From Thermosynechococcus sp. HN-54 (GTDB lineage: Bacteria > Cyanobacteriota > Cyanobacteriia > Thermosynechococcales > Thermosynechococcaceae), in assembly GCF_023650955.1 (NCBI RefSeq), contig NZ_CP098039.1, positions 372,001 through 436,000 on the forward strand: a stretch of DNA of 64,000 nt, in the 5' to 3' direction. Below the pieces are notes generated by a model, which was not told the origin of the DNA, made no database searches, and was given only the letters and a program-made list of their open reading frames with translations. Shown here piece by piece: positions 9,130-17,680 of the stretch; within the stretch, counting starts at the first letter, position 1, and the number at the start of each line of letters is the position of its first letter. Position numbers and translations under genes: made by a program.

Positions 9130-10692
9130 TTAACGATGCGCCAAAGGGCGTTCCTCAAGAGGCGCAGACAAGGCCTCCTCTAGGGGAGCACAGCCAAAGC
9201 GCTCCTCCAGTAGATCCATGACGGTGCGGCCAAAGTCATTGGGATTGAGTCGCCAAGCTGCAAGGCACACCTCACCAAAGACGGATCCCATGGGTTCGGG
9301 GTTCCAAAGCAGTTTCTTAGCGGTCCAAGGCATCAGGCTCATGGGGTTGTAGCCGGGGCGCAAAATGCCGCGCTCGAGAGCGTACTCCTCAAGGTGGGTA
9401 TGGGGTTGCAGGCCAATGAAGAAGATGGCTGGCTCAACGTTGTCCGCACCAAAAATGCGCTCTAGTTCGCGGTGGTAGGCTATCGTCTGGGCAATCGTTT
9501 CGGGGCGTTCGTCAATGACATTGAAGGAGTAATTCACAGAAACGAGGGCGTTGAACCCGGCGGCTTTCAAATCACGACAGTTTTGCAGCACCGTTCGCAG
9601 GTTGTAGCCCATGCGCATTTTCCGCACTAGTTCTTGGGAGCCACTGGTAATGCCGATTTCAAAGTAGTTCATCCCCGTTTGCACCATCAGGCCGCAGAGT
9701 TCGGGGGTGAGGTTGTCGGCACGGATGTAGGCCGCCCAGTGAATATCATTCATGCCTGCTTTGAGGATTTCCCGCAGCAGGGCGATCGCGTCAGGAATAA
9801 ATTTGCGAGCGGGTATAAACTGGGCATCCGTAAACCAAAAGTTGCGCACACCGCGATCGTAAAGCTGGCGCATTTCAGCGACGACTTCCTCAGCGGGGTT
9901 AATGCGCACCTGTTTGCCTTCAACCACGGTATAGACGCAGTAGCAGCAGTTGTGGGGACAGCCGCGCTTGGTTTGCACGCCAATATAAAAGTCGCCCCCC
10001 TGAAGGTAATACTCAAATTCTGGCCAAATGGTTTCGATGTAGTCGTAGTTGCAGGCGGTTTTTTCAATCGGGGTTGGCCATTCGTGGATGAGGCGATCGC
10101 GGGGCTTTTCAACACCGGCAATGTAGCACCGTTCCCCTGAAATAGGTTGTCCAGTGAGTACCTTGTGAAGTAGCGTTTCCCCTTCGCCCACTGAAACGAT
10201 CGTTCCCTTGGGCAGTTGAGAGCCGAGCTGCTCATAAAAGACACTGACCGCACCGCCACCGACGATGGTCGTGACTTCCGGATGGTGACGCTTGGCATGG
10301 TGGAGTCCCAAACGGATTAAATTGAGGTTTCGCCGGAGTTCACCATAGTAGGCACTCATCACCCGCAACCCCCCGATCGCCCCCCGCAACTTCACCAAGG
10401 GATTGCGAGCGTAATAGACCTCAAAGGCATTTTGCAGTGGATTGCCCCCCCGTCCCCCCACAGGGGCATAGATTTGAATATCCCGCCAAGAAAAAACAAG
10501 ATGTGTGGGTTGAAAGTCATCAATCACTTGGGCAAGGGCACGGCGAAAGTCAAGGGGTGGCACCGTTCCCAAATCAAAAATGCGTTGTTCAACACTGGCT
10601 AATTGCTTATGGATATAGTCCGCAAGATAGACGACACCAATGGGAAAAATGGGGTTGCAGGGGAGACGGACGTAGAGGACACGCGGAGACAT
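9130..10692 (-). CDS. B12-binding-type radical SAM protein
   Basis: 520 residues. The N-terminal 200 residues look like a cobalamin-binding Rossmann domain (IVGGGAVSVFY, VGEGE segments), followed by a radical SAM core whose CxxxCxxC motif is Cys245, Cys249 and Cys252 in RGCPHNCCYC. Such enzymes bind a 4Fe-4S cluster and cleave SAM to a radical; many with this architecture methylate or rearrange lipids or tetrapyrroles. The substrate cannot be read from the sequence. The gene ends 87 bases before gap2 and starts 214 bases from the divergent DUF1830 gene. Confidence 0.85.
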   Translation of the reverse strand: MSPRVLYVRLPCNPIFPIGVVYLADYIHKQLASVEQRIFDLGTVPPLDFRRALAQVIDDFQPTHLVFSWRDIQIYAPVGGRGGNPLQNAFEVYYARNPLVKLRGAIGGLRVMSAYYGELRRNLNLIRLGLHHAKRHHPEVTTIVGGGAVSVFYEQLGSQLPKGTIVSVGEGETLLHKVLTGQPISGERCYIAGVEKPRDRLIHEWPTPIEKTACNYDYIETIWPEFEYYLQGGDFYIGVQTKRGCPHNCCYCVYTVVEGKQVRINPAEEVVAEMRQLYDRGVRNFWFTDAQFIPARKFIPDAIALLREILKAGMNDIHWAAYIRADNLTPELCGLMVQTGMNYFEIGITSGSQELVRKMRMGYNLRTVLQNCRDLKAAGFNALVSVNYSFNVIDERPETIAQTIAYHRELERIFGADNVEPAIFFIGLQPHTHLEEYALERGILRPGYNPMSLMPWTAKKLLWNPEPMGSVFGEVCLAAWRLNPNDFGRTVMDLLEERFGCAPLEEALSAPLEERPLAHR

Positions 10693-10906
10693 AGGCTAGC
10701 CCAAGATCTATGGAAACGCTAAATTCTTAATAAATCTCTATTGCTGTTTAGGTTTTAACACATTTGCGCCTTTCCAGCAGGGGATCACGGGAACTCAAGG
10801 AAAGGATTAACTGTCCATCCTGTAGTTGAGTTTACAACTGTATCGAATTGGCAATGTTAGGCTAACAAGGGTAAAGACACGTCCCTATAAGAAACCATTA
10901 CTTCCT

Positions 10907-11263
10907 ATGCCGCAAATCTTTGATCCCGTCCCTAGCGATAGTTGCGATCGCATCCTCTGCTGTTATGTCAACGCCACCAGCAAAATTCAGGTGGTGCGGA
11001 TCACAAATATTGCCAACTGGTATTTCGAGCGGGTTGTTTTTCCGGGGCAGCGACTGGTATTTGAATCGCCACGGGCAGGACAACTGGAAGTTCACAGCGG
11101 CATGATGGCAAGTGCAATTCTCTCCGACACGATCCCCTGTAGGGAGCTACTGGTGCAAGAGGGGGGAGATAATTTTTTTCCCAGTGATCCCGTCAGCCAG
11201 CAACGGCTAGAATTACTCAATGAAGCCCCTGTGGAACCGACTGAAAAAGTCATGAGTCATTGA
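10907..11263 (+). CDS. DUF1830 protein
   Basis: 118 residues from the ATG at 10907; an upstream in-frame TTG at 10826 exists but the extra residues do not resemble the family. DUF1830 proteins are small and restricted to cyanobacteria. The segment CYVNATSKIQVVRITNI followed by WYFERVVFPGQRLVFE is the conserved core. No catalytic residues are apparent and no role is known. The last bases overlap the TTG start of the RibD-like gene by 4 bases, so the two are translationally coupled. Confidence 0.8.
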   Translation: MPQIFDPVPSDSCDRILCCYVNATSKIQVVRITNIANWYFERVVFPGQRLVFESPRAGQLEVHSGMMASAILSDTIPCRELLVQEGGDNFFPSDPVSQQRLELLNEAPVEPTEKVMSH

Positions 11264-12009
11264 GTCAATCGAAATTAATTGCCCGTCCCCATACAATTGC
11301 GATTTTGGCCAGCAGTTTAGATGGCCGCCTTGCTCGCGCCGATGCTTTAGGTCAGCGCATTGCCTCAGCCTATGACTTTCAGCACCTTGAACAGCAGGTG
11401 GCACAGGTAGATGCGGTACTCTTCGGGGCGACAACATTGCGTTTGGGGGGGACAGCGATGCGCCTTCAATCTCCCCATCTGATTGCTGAGCGCGAACACC
11501 AAGGGCGATCGCCCCAACCGCTGCAAATTGTCTGCTCCGCTAGTGGTGAATTAGATTTCAATCTCCCTTTCTTTCGCCAGCCGATTCGCCGTGCCTTACT
11601 GACCACCGAGAAAGGCGCCAGCCGTTGGCAAGGATCCACTGCCTTTGATCACTGTTGGTGTGCTGGGGTGGAGGAGATTGACTGGCCACAGGCGTTTACG
11701 CACATTCAAGGGGCTAGTGTGCAAACCTTGGCCGTGTTGGGAGGAGGACAGCTTTTCGCTTCCCTGTTGCGGATTGCGGCCATTGACGAATTGTGGTTGA
11801 CCCTCTGCCCCCTCCTCCTAGGTTCGGCAGCCCCTAGCCTCTATCCAGAGGAGATTGCCTTCTCAGGGAGGTTGACGCTCCTCAATGTCTTGCCTGTGGG
11901 CAATGAGGTTTATCTCCACTACCGTTTAAATCAGGGGTCAGCAAGCTGTTCAGACCCATCAAGGCTGATGTGGAGTTCGCAGGGGGATGTGGCAACGCAA
12001 TCGCAATAA
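11260..12009 (+). CDS. RibD C-terminal domain (pyrimidine reductase-like) protein
   Basis: About 249 residues with the dihydrofolate-reductase-like fold of the RibD C-terminal domain: HTIAILASSLDGRLA at the N-terminus, DAVLFGATTLRLGG, and the NADPH-binding VLGGGQLFASLL near residue 170. RibD reductases reduce the ribosylamino-pyrimidine in riboflavin synthesis; free-standing copies may do this or other NADPH reductions. The deaminase half is absent. Start is TTG at 11260, since the domain begins almost at once and no ATG or GTG precedes it. The last 79 bases overlap, antisense, the 3' end of the HAD gene. Confidence 0.8.
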   Translation: MSQSKLIARPHTIAILASSLDGRLARADALGQRIASAYDFQHLEQQVAQVDAVLFGATTLRLGGTAMRLQSPHLIAEREHQGRSPQPLQIVCSASGELDFNLPFFRQPIRRALLTTEKGASRWQGSTAFDHCWCAGVEEIDWPQAFTHIQGASVQTLAVLGGGQLFASLLRIAAIDELWLTLCPLLLGSAAPSLYPEEIAFSGRLTLLNVLPVGNEVYLHYRLNQGSASCSDPSRLMWSSQGDVATQSQ

Positions 12010-12698
12010 TTCAGGACAGGTGGCGAATGCCAACCCCACGTAACACCAATGCTGCCCGCTGCGCCCCCCTGCCGTGCCATGAGGCCATCACTATCGGCAT
12101 CACCAATAACGACGGTTTGATCGGGTCGCACCCCAAGACGATCGCACACCCTCAGGAATACCTGCGGATCGGGCTTCGTGGGTGGCTCATCTCCCCCCTG
12201 CCAACATTGGAAAAAGGGTTTCAAGTGATAGGTGTCTAAAAAAGCCTCGATTTCTGAGGTGCGATCGCTAGAAATAATCGCCAAGGCACATCCTAGTCCA
12301 TGCAACCGTTGCACTAGCTCAATTACCCCCCGCAGGGGCGGTGTCAACTCTGCTTTGGCGGCAAATTCTCGGTCTACGGCGGCAAAGGCGGCATTCGCCC
12401 GTTCTAAGGCGGCAATCCAAGGAACTCCCTGCGTGGCCACAAAGGCTGCGGCGGCAATCAGGTTCTCCTGCTGTGTCCCCACCGCTTGTAATCCCGTTGG
12501 ATCAAGGTGATCACCCATCACCCCAAAGGCCTGAAGTAACGACGCTTTGAGATTGGGAAAGTGCTCGGCAATTTTCACAGCGCGGGCGATCGCCACCGCC
12601 TTGAGGTAATTAGCAACATCTGCTAGAGTGCCATCCTTATCAAATACCACCGCTGCCACAGGGTCAAAAGAGCGTCCGCGACACGACAGCCGTACCAT
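11931..12698 (-). CDS. HAD-superfamily phosphatase
   Basis: 255 residues of the haloacid dehalogenase superfamily. Motif I is DKDGT (Asp20 nucleophile, Asp22 acid/base), motif II is the Ser of IISSD, motif III the Lys in PTKPDP, and motif IV GDADSDG. The cap is inserted after motif I, as in phosphoglycolate phosphatases and pyrophosphatases of subfamily I. Substrate unknown; a phosphoglycolate- or nucleotide-type phosphate is plausible. Its 3' end overlaps the convergent RibD-like gene by 79 bases. It is divergent from trpG with a 56-base gap. Confidence 0.85.
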   Translation of the reverse strand: MVRLSCRGRSFDPVAAVVFDKDGTLADVANYLKAVAIARAVKIAEHFPNLKASLLQAFGVMGDHLDPTGLQAVGTQQENLIAAAAFVATQGVPWIAALERANAAFAAVDREFAAKAELTPPLRGVIELVQRLHGLGCALAIISSDRTSEIEAFLDTYHLKPFFQCWQGGDEPPTKPDPQVFLRVCDRLGVRPDQTVVIGDADSDGLMARQGGAAGSIGVTWGWHSPPVLNYCDCVATSPCELHISLDGSEQLADP

Positions 12699-12754
12699 CC
12701 GTAAAACCTCTAGGTAGTAGGATCAGAAAGAAAAAGATAGAGGACGTTGCCCCC

Positions 12755-13357
12755 TTGCTTATCGTTATTGATAACTACGACAGCTTCACGTATAACCTTG
12801 TGCAGTACCTTGGGGAACTGGCGCAGGAATTTCCTACGGCCGCTGACCTGCGGGTCTTTCGCAATGACAAGATCACCCTTGATGAGATTGCTGCTCTGTC
12901 CCCCGCGGCTGTGGTCATTTCCCCTGGTCCTGGTCGCCCCGCCGATGCAGGTATTTCCGAAGCACTAATCCGCACCTATGCTGGAAAACTACCAATCTTA
13001 GGGGTTTGTTTGGGACATCAGGCCATTGGTGAAGTGTTTGGCGGCATGGTCACTCTAGCTCCAACCCTAATGCACGGCAAAACATCCGAGATTTACCACA
13101 GTGGTGTCGGCGTATTTCAAGGGCTGCCCCAACCTTTTACAGCGACCCGCTACCACAGCCTCGTGATTGACCGTGCCACTTGCCCCGATGTGCTGGAAAT
13201 TACCGCTTGGACAACTGATGGGCTAATCATGGGGGTGCGCCATCGCCACTATCCGACACTTGAAGGCGTGCAGTTCCATCCGGAAAGTATTCTCACTATC
13301 TACGGCAAAAACCTGCTGCGGAACTTTTTGCGAGGAGTGGCCAGTCCAGCGTTGTGA
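12755..13357 (+). CDS. trpG: anthranilate/aminodeoxychorismate synthase glutaminase subunit
   Basis: 200 residues, a class I glutamine amidotransferase. It hydrolyses glutamine and passes ammonia to the TrpE or PabB partner for anthranilate or aminodeoxychorismate. The catalytic triad is visible: Cys85 in GVCLGHQA, and His and Glu in [15 protein letters not shown] at the N-terminus and SPGPGRP are family signatures. The start is TTG at 12755, supported by an AGAGGA site about 10 bases upstream and by the family N-terminus; no ATG precedes it in frame. In cyanobacteria one protein may serve both tryptophan and folate synthesis. Confidence 0.9.
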   Translation: MLIVIDNYDSFTYNLVQYLGELAQEFPTAADLRVFRNDKITLDEIAALSPAAVVISPGPGRPADAGISEALIRTYAGKLPILGVCLGHQAIGEVFGGMVTLAPTLMHGKTSEIYHSGVGVFQGLPQPFTATRYHSLVIDRATCPDVLEITAWTTDGLIMGVRHRHYPTLEGVQFHPESILTIYGKNLLRNFLRGVASPAL

Positions 13358-13408
13358 GCCAGCCACTTTTCGGTACACTGAGCTGGGATAGTCTTGTGGG
13401 GAGAGAAA

Positions 13409-14158
13409 ATGGAACGGCGGCAGTTCTTGCGTTGGGCGCAAATTGGGGCGATCGCCAGCCTCGGCGGACACTGGGCAGCCCATGCCCAAAGCAGTGGTCT
13501 CTCTCTGCAATGGTTGGGCCACACCTGTTTTCTCTTTACCGGCAGTGGCCAGCGGGTACTGGTGAATCCCTTTCGTCCCATTGGTTGCACCAAAGGATTG
13601 CGCCCCCCGCGGGTGGCTGCCGATATTGTCATGATTAGTAGTCGCCTCTTCGACGAGGGGTATATTGAAGGCCTAGCGGGACGGCCAAAGCTACTCTTTC
13701 AACCGGGTTCCTATAAAGTCAATGGTCTGAGTATTCAGGGCATCCGTACCAGCCATGATCGCGTCGGTGGCTTCCGCTTTGGCGTGAATGTGGTTTGGCG
13801 CTGGCAGCAAGGCGGCATCAATCTCTTGCACTTAGGGGGAATTGCCATGCCCATCACGATTGAGCAGCGCATCCTCATGGGACGGCCTGATGTGATGATT
13901 GTCCCCGTGGGCGGCAGTGATAAGGCCTATACAGCTGAGGAGGCTAAGGCAGCCATTGAAGTTCTGGAACCGCGTTTGGTCATTCCTTCCCACTATCGGA
14001 CGGCTGCGGCTGACCCCAATAATTGTGATCTCAAAGGTCTAGAGGACTTCTTGAAAGTCATGGAGGGAACCCCGGTTCGCCGCAGTGGCAGTGCGTCCCT
14101 TAGCCTATCGGCAGCCAATTTGCCCCAGAAGACCACCATCCAAGTCCTCAGTATTTGA
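13409..14158 (+). CDS. Tat-exported MBL-fold metal-dependent hydrolase
   Basis: 249 residues from the ATG at 13409, which follows a GGGGAGAG ribosome-binding site. The N-terminus ERRQFLRW then a short hydrophobic stretch and AHAQ is a twin-arginine signal peptide with a probable AHA cleavage site, so the folded protein is exported. The mature part matches the UPF0173/UlaG-like metallo-beta-lactamase group: WLGHTCFLF, HLGG and IPSHYRT provide metal-binding His residues, although the classical HxHxDH is degenerate. Homologues often follow TrpG in cyanobacteria. Substrate unknown. Confidence 0.8.
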   Translation: MERRQFLRWAQIGAIASLGGHWAAHAQSSGLSLQWLGHTCFLFTGSGQRVLVNPFRPIGCTKGLRPPRVAADIVMISSRLFDEGYIEGLAGRPKLLFQPGSYKVNGLSIQGIRTSHDRVGGFRFGVNVVWRWQQGGINLLHLGGIAMPITIEQRILMGRPDVMIVPVGGSDKAYTAEEAKAAIEVLEPRLVIPSHYRTAAADPNNCDLKGLEDFLKVMEGTPVRRSGSASLSLSAANLPQKTTIQVLSI

Positions 14159-14278
14159 GGAAAAAAGCAGGTATGATGGTCTGTCAGTGTTTCCCGTGCA
14201 GCCCTTTTCTAAAATACGGGGTACGCTGAGGGACTCTGATCCTTGCCAACAGCGGTTTTGAGGCTTGGGAGTGTGTTC

Positions 14279-14309
14279 CATCCTTCCTTCGGAAAAGGGC
14301 GGTAGGATG
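14279..14309 (+). promoter_or_regulatory. hairpin in the leader of the ABC exporter operon
   Basis: CATCCT at 14279-14284 pairs perfectly with AGGATG at 14304-14309, and an inner TCC-TTCG-GAA tetraloop hairpin lies between them. It ends 15 bases before the ATPase start codon, so if transcribed it could affect ribosome access. The rest of the 166-base gap shows no clear gene. No T-run follows, so it is not an intrinsic terminator. Confidence 0.35.
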
Positions 14310-14324
14310 AGTTGAGGAAACGCA

Positions 14325-15296
14325 ATGATTCAGGTTGAACACCTGACGAAGGTTTACGGTACAACCGTCGCGCTACGGGATGTCAGCTTTTCAGCAGCCA
14401 GCGGTGAAATTCTTGGTCTGCTAGGACCGAATGGTGCGGGTAAAACCACGACAATGCGGATTTTGGCAGGGTATCTACCGGCCACGAGTGGTACCGCGTC
14501 CATTGCTGGCTATGAAGTCCACACGGATCCAATGGCGGTGCGACAACGCATTGGTTATCTCCCAGAAAATCCCCCCCTGTACACAGAAATGACGGTGGCG
14601 GGTTATTTGCACTTTGTGGCTCGCATCAAGGGCGTCAGTGCCGGCGATCGCCCCCAGCGGCTAGAATATGCCCTCAAAAGCTGTGGCCTTTGGGATCAAC
14701 AACGGACGATTATTCGCAAACTCTCAAAGGGCTACCGCCAGCGGGTTGGCATTGCCCAAGCGATTGTTCACGATCCACCAGCCATTATTCTCGATGAACC
14801 CACCGTCGGTCTGGATCCACGGCAGATTATTGAGGTGCGCAACCTGATTAAAAACTTGGCAGGGCAGCATACCGTCATTCTCTCCACGCACATCTTGGCG
14901 GAAGTGAGTATGACTTGCGATCGCGCCGTGATTATTAACAAGGGCGAAGTGGCAGGCATTGGCCAACTGGATGAACTGCTGCAACGCCTCAGTAGTAGCT
15001 ACACCTATGACCTCGAATTGGCGGGCGATCGCACCCACATTGAACCGCTCCTGCAAGGCCTGCCAGATCTGCAACAGGTCACGTGGGGGAATGCTACGCC
15101 CCAAGGACGGCAGCAGCTTCAAGTCAGCAGTCCGAAAGAAATTGGAGCCGATTTGGCCACTCTCCTTGTCCAACATGGAGTGCAACTCTTTGAAATGCGC
15201 CGCTCCCGTGCCAACCTAGAGGAGGTGTTCTTGAAGCTAACGACCGATGAACCCACCGCAGAACCCAGCGAACCAACGGCAGAAGCCCATGCTTAG
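14325..15296 (+). CDS. ABC-2 type exporter ATP-binding subunit (GldA-like)
   Basis: 323 residues. The Walker A motif GPNGAGKTTT, signature LSKGYRQRVG, Walker B IILDEPTVGLDP and the switch His in STHIL are all present. A C-terminal tail of about 90 residues rich in Glu, Pro and Thr follows the core, as in GldA and NosF-type ATPases of ABC-2 exporters. It powers the permease encoded next, whose ATG overlaps this stop by 8 bases. Together with the GldG-like gene this makes a complete three-gene exporter operon. The cargo is unknown; polysaccharide or membrane-protein maturation roles are known for related systems. Confidence 0.9.
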   Translation: MIQVEHLTKVYGTTVALRDVSFSAASGEILGLLGPNGAGKTTTMRILAGYLPATSGTASIAGYEVHTDPMAVRQRIGYLPENPPLYTEMTVAGYLHFVARIKGVSAGDRPQRLEYALKSCGLWDQQRTIIRKLSKGYRQRVGIAQAIVHDPPAIILDEPTVGLDPRQIIEVRNLIKNLAGQHTVILSTHILAEVSMTCDRAVIINKGEVAGIGQLDELLQRLSSSYTYDLELAGDRTHIEPLLQGLPDLQQVTWGNATPQGRQQLQVSSPKEIGADLATLLVQHGVQLFEMRRSRANLEEVFLKLTTDEPTAEPSEPTAEAHA

Positions 15297-16116
15297 CATT
15301 TCTCTCCACGGGCTGCGTGTCCTCCTTGCTAACATTCTCGCCATCTATCGCCGTGAACTTCAGAGTTACTTTAGTGCCCCCTTCTACTATGTGATTGCCG
15401 GGGTGTTCTGGCTCCTCAGTGGCCTCTTTTTCCTTGTTGTGATGACGACGATTATTGGCCAAGTCGCCCAGCAGGATTTGCTACAACAACAGTTTGGGGC
15501 GCCGAGCCAAGCCGTTGACGTTCCCAAGCTGATTCTCGAAAGCTTCCTTGGACTCCTCGGCTCGATCTCCCAAGTCATTCTGCCCATGCTCTCGATGGGA
15601 CTGTACACTGAGGAGCGCAAACGCGGCACCCTTGAACTGTTGGCCACCTCACCCATTACCAACTGGTGTGTGGCAACGGGTAAACTACTGGCGGTGCTGA
15701 CCTTTTATACCACTCTGCTGCTGCCCGTGATTGTCTATCAGTTTGTGGCACTTCGGCAGAGCACCCCCCCCTTATCTCCTTGGTTGATTCTGGCGGGCAA
15801 TGGGGGACTAATTCTTTTGGCAGCAGCTATTCTCTCGTTGGGCATGTTTCTTTCATCCTTGACGGATAGCACCATTTTGGCAGCTATTTTGGGATTCGCC
15901 GTGTTGCTGATTCTCTGGGTACTTGATGTCTTGGCTAAAAATACGGGGGGTAACCTCAGTGATGTGCTGACCTATCTTTCGCCCCTAGAGCACTTTACCA
16001 ACCTGACGCGAGGCATCTTTCGCAGCAGTAGCCTCGTTGTTTTTGGCAGCTACGTTTTCTTGGGCATTTTCCTGACAGCGCAGTCCATTGATGCCTTTCG
16101 CTACCAACGCAATTAG
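15289..16116 (+). CDS. ABC-2 type exporter permease
   Basis: 275 residues from the ATG at 15289; a longer in-frame start exists upstream but lies inside the ATPase gene. Six hydrophobic segments are visible, with YRRELQSYFSAPFYYVI before the first and the cytoplasmic EERKRGTLELLATSPI motif typical of the GldF/NosY permease family. It pairs with the preceding ATPase. The start overlaps the ATPase stop by 8 bases, so translation is coupled. The next gene starts 12 bases downstream. Confidence 0.88.
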   Translation: MLSISLHGLRVLLANILAIYRRELQSYFSAPFYYVIAGVFWLLSGLFFLVVMTTIIGQVAQQDLLQQQFGAPSQAVDVPKLILESFLGLLGSISQVILPMLSMGLYTEERKRGTLELLATSPITNWCVATGKLLAVLTFYTTLLLPVIVYQFVALRQSTPPLSPWLILAGNGGLILLAAAILSLGMFLSSLTDSTILAAILGFAVLLILWVLDVLAKNTGGNLSDVLTYLSPLEHFTNLTRGIFRSSSLVVFGSYVFLGIFLTAQSIDAFRYQRN

Positions 16117-16128
16117 GGGGAACAGGTC

Positions 16129-17670
16129 ATGAAACGCTTTGCCCTAGGCTCGCCTGAAGGATTCTCCACGCTATTGCTCTGGGCAGCTCCACTCCTAATT
16201 GTTGCCGGCTTGAGTGCTGGCATCGTCACCAATCGCTGGAATTGGCTGCCCTTGGGACTCTTGGCCTTGGGGGGAGTTGCGCTACTGCTGTGGCTGATTC
16301 AACAAAGTCGTGTTTCTACAGGTTTTTGGGGGCGGCGCTCCACTCAAACCAGTACGAATGCCATCCTTACGGTAATTGCCGTGATTGCCCTATTGGGCAT
16401 CGTTAACTTTTTGGCCGATCGCTACAGTGTTGAGATTGATCTCACCGAAAACCGTGCCTTTACCCTAGCGGCAGAAACCCGTGATGTCCTGCAAACTCTG
16501 GATCAGCCGGTGCGGGTATTGGTGTTTGATGCCAATGCCGCCAGTCGCGATCGCCTGCTGTTGGAACAGTACCGCCGTCAGGCCAATCACCAGTTTTCAT
16601 TTGAGTTCATTGACCCCCAAGCTGAACCAGCCCTTGCCAAAAAGTACAACGTGACTCAAGTGGGGCAAGTGATTGTTGTGGCGGGCAAGAAAACGCAGCG
16701 CATTGATGAAGAGCTTTCTGAAAGTAATCTCACGCCAGCCCTGATTCGGGTGACGAGCGATCGCACGATCCGTGCCTATTTCACCACAGGACACAATGAA
16801 CTCCTCCTTACAGGTGGCTCCGCCAGTCTCAGTGAAGTGGCTAAACTCCTCGAGCAGCGAGATGTGGAACTCCTGCCCCTCAATTTGCTGGAGAAGGGGA
16901 AAATTCCCGAAGATACCAATGTCATTGTTGTTGCTGGACCCCGGCAGCCCTTTTTGCGTCTGGAGCAGGATCTGCTCAAGGACTACCTGAATCGTGGTGG
17001 TAGTCTGCTGCTGATGCTTGATGTCGATGTCAATGCGGGTCTGGATGATTTACTGAAAAACTGGGGACTCACGCTCGATAATCGCTGGGTCATTGATGGC
17101 TCTGGTGTGGGTCAACAGGTGGGACTCGGTCCCGACACGATTATTGTCACCACCTATGGTAATCACCCCATTACTCAACGCTTTGCCCAAGGTCCGAGTG
17201 TCTTTCCCCGCGCGCAAGCCATTCGCATTGATCCTGTGAAGGATGATGACATTGTCGAGATTGCCCTCTCGGGCCCGCAAACTTGGGCGAAAACCGACTG
17301 GCAGTCGGGCAACCTTGAATTCACTGAAGGCGTAGATACCAAAGGCCCGCTGCCGATTGGCGTGGCGATTACCCGTCAGCTGAGTGAAAATCCGCCCAAG
17401 GAAGCCCGTTTGGTGGTCTTTGGGGACTCCGAGTTTGCCACCGATGGCGTGATTGCCTATCAAGGGATTAATAGTGATCTCTTTGTGAATTCCGTGTTGT
17501 GGTTGGGCGATCGCGACCAAAAGGCACTTTCCATTCGTCCTCGCGAAACCACCAATCGTCGCCTGCAACTCAATGTCACCACCAGTCGCTGGCTAGAGAT
17601 TATCAGTGTGTTCCTATTACCCCTTGTGGGCTTTGGTGCAGCCGTTTTTGTCTGGTGGCGGCGCCGCTAA
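16129..17670 (+). CDS. GldG-like ABC exporter auxiliary protein
   Basis: 513 residues. Two hydrophobic segments near the N-terminus, one around residue 80-95 and one at the C-terminus before a WWRRR positive patch anchor it; the large middle part faces the periplasm. The middle has the ABC_transp_aux pattern: ALAAETRDVLQTLDQPVRVLVF, RAYFTTGHNELLL, and LVVFGDSEFATDG. GldG-family proteins form the exporter complex with the ATPase and permease encoded just upstream. An AGGGGGAACAGG ribosome-binding region precedes the ATG. Role in export inferred from family and operon position. Confidence 0.85.
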   Translation: MKRFALGSPEGFSTLLLWAAPLLIVAGLSAGIVTNRWNWLPLGLLALGGVALLLWLIQQSRVSTGFWGRRSTQTSTNAILTVIAVIALLGIVNFLADRYSVEIDLTENRAFTLAAETRDVLQTLDQPVRVLVFDANAASRDRLLLEQYRRQANHQFSFEFIDPQAEPALAKKYNVTQVGQVIVVAGKKTQRIDEELSESNLTPALIRVTSDRTIRAYFTTGHNELLLTGGSASLSEVAKLLEQRDVELLPLNLLEKGKIPEDTNVIVVAGPRQPFLRLEQDLLKDYLNRGGSLLLMLDVDVNAGLDDLLKNWGLTLDNRWVIDGSGVGQQVGLGPDTIIVTTYGNHPITQRFAQGPSVFPRAQAIRIDPVKDDDIVEIALSGPQTWAKTDWQSGNLEFTEGVDTKGPLPIGVAITRQLSENPPKEARLVVFGDSEFATDGVIAYQGINSDLFVNSVLWLGDRDQKALSIRPRETTNRRLQLNVTTSRWLEIISVFLLPLVGFGAAVFVWWRRR

Positions 17671-17680
17671 CTCTTCTTCT

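Noticed and set aside
14159-14324. Possible small RNA gene (6S or SRP-like) before the ABC exporter operon
   Set aside because: I compared it by eye with features of 6S and SRP RNA and found no convincing match; only a short hairpin remains.
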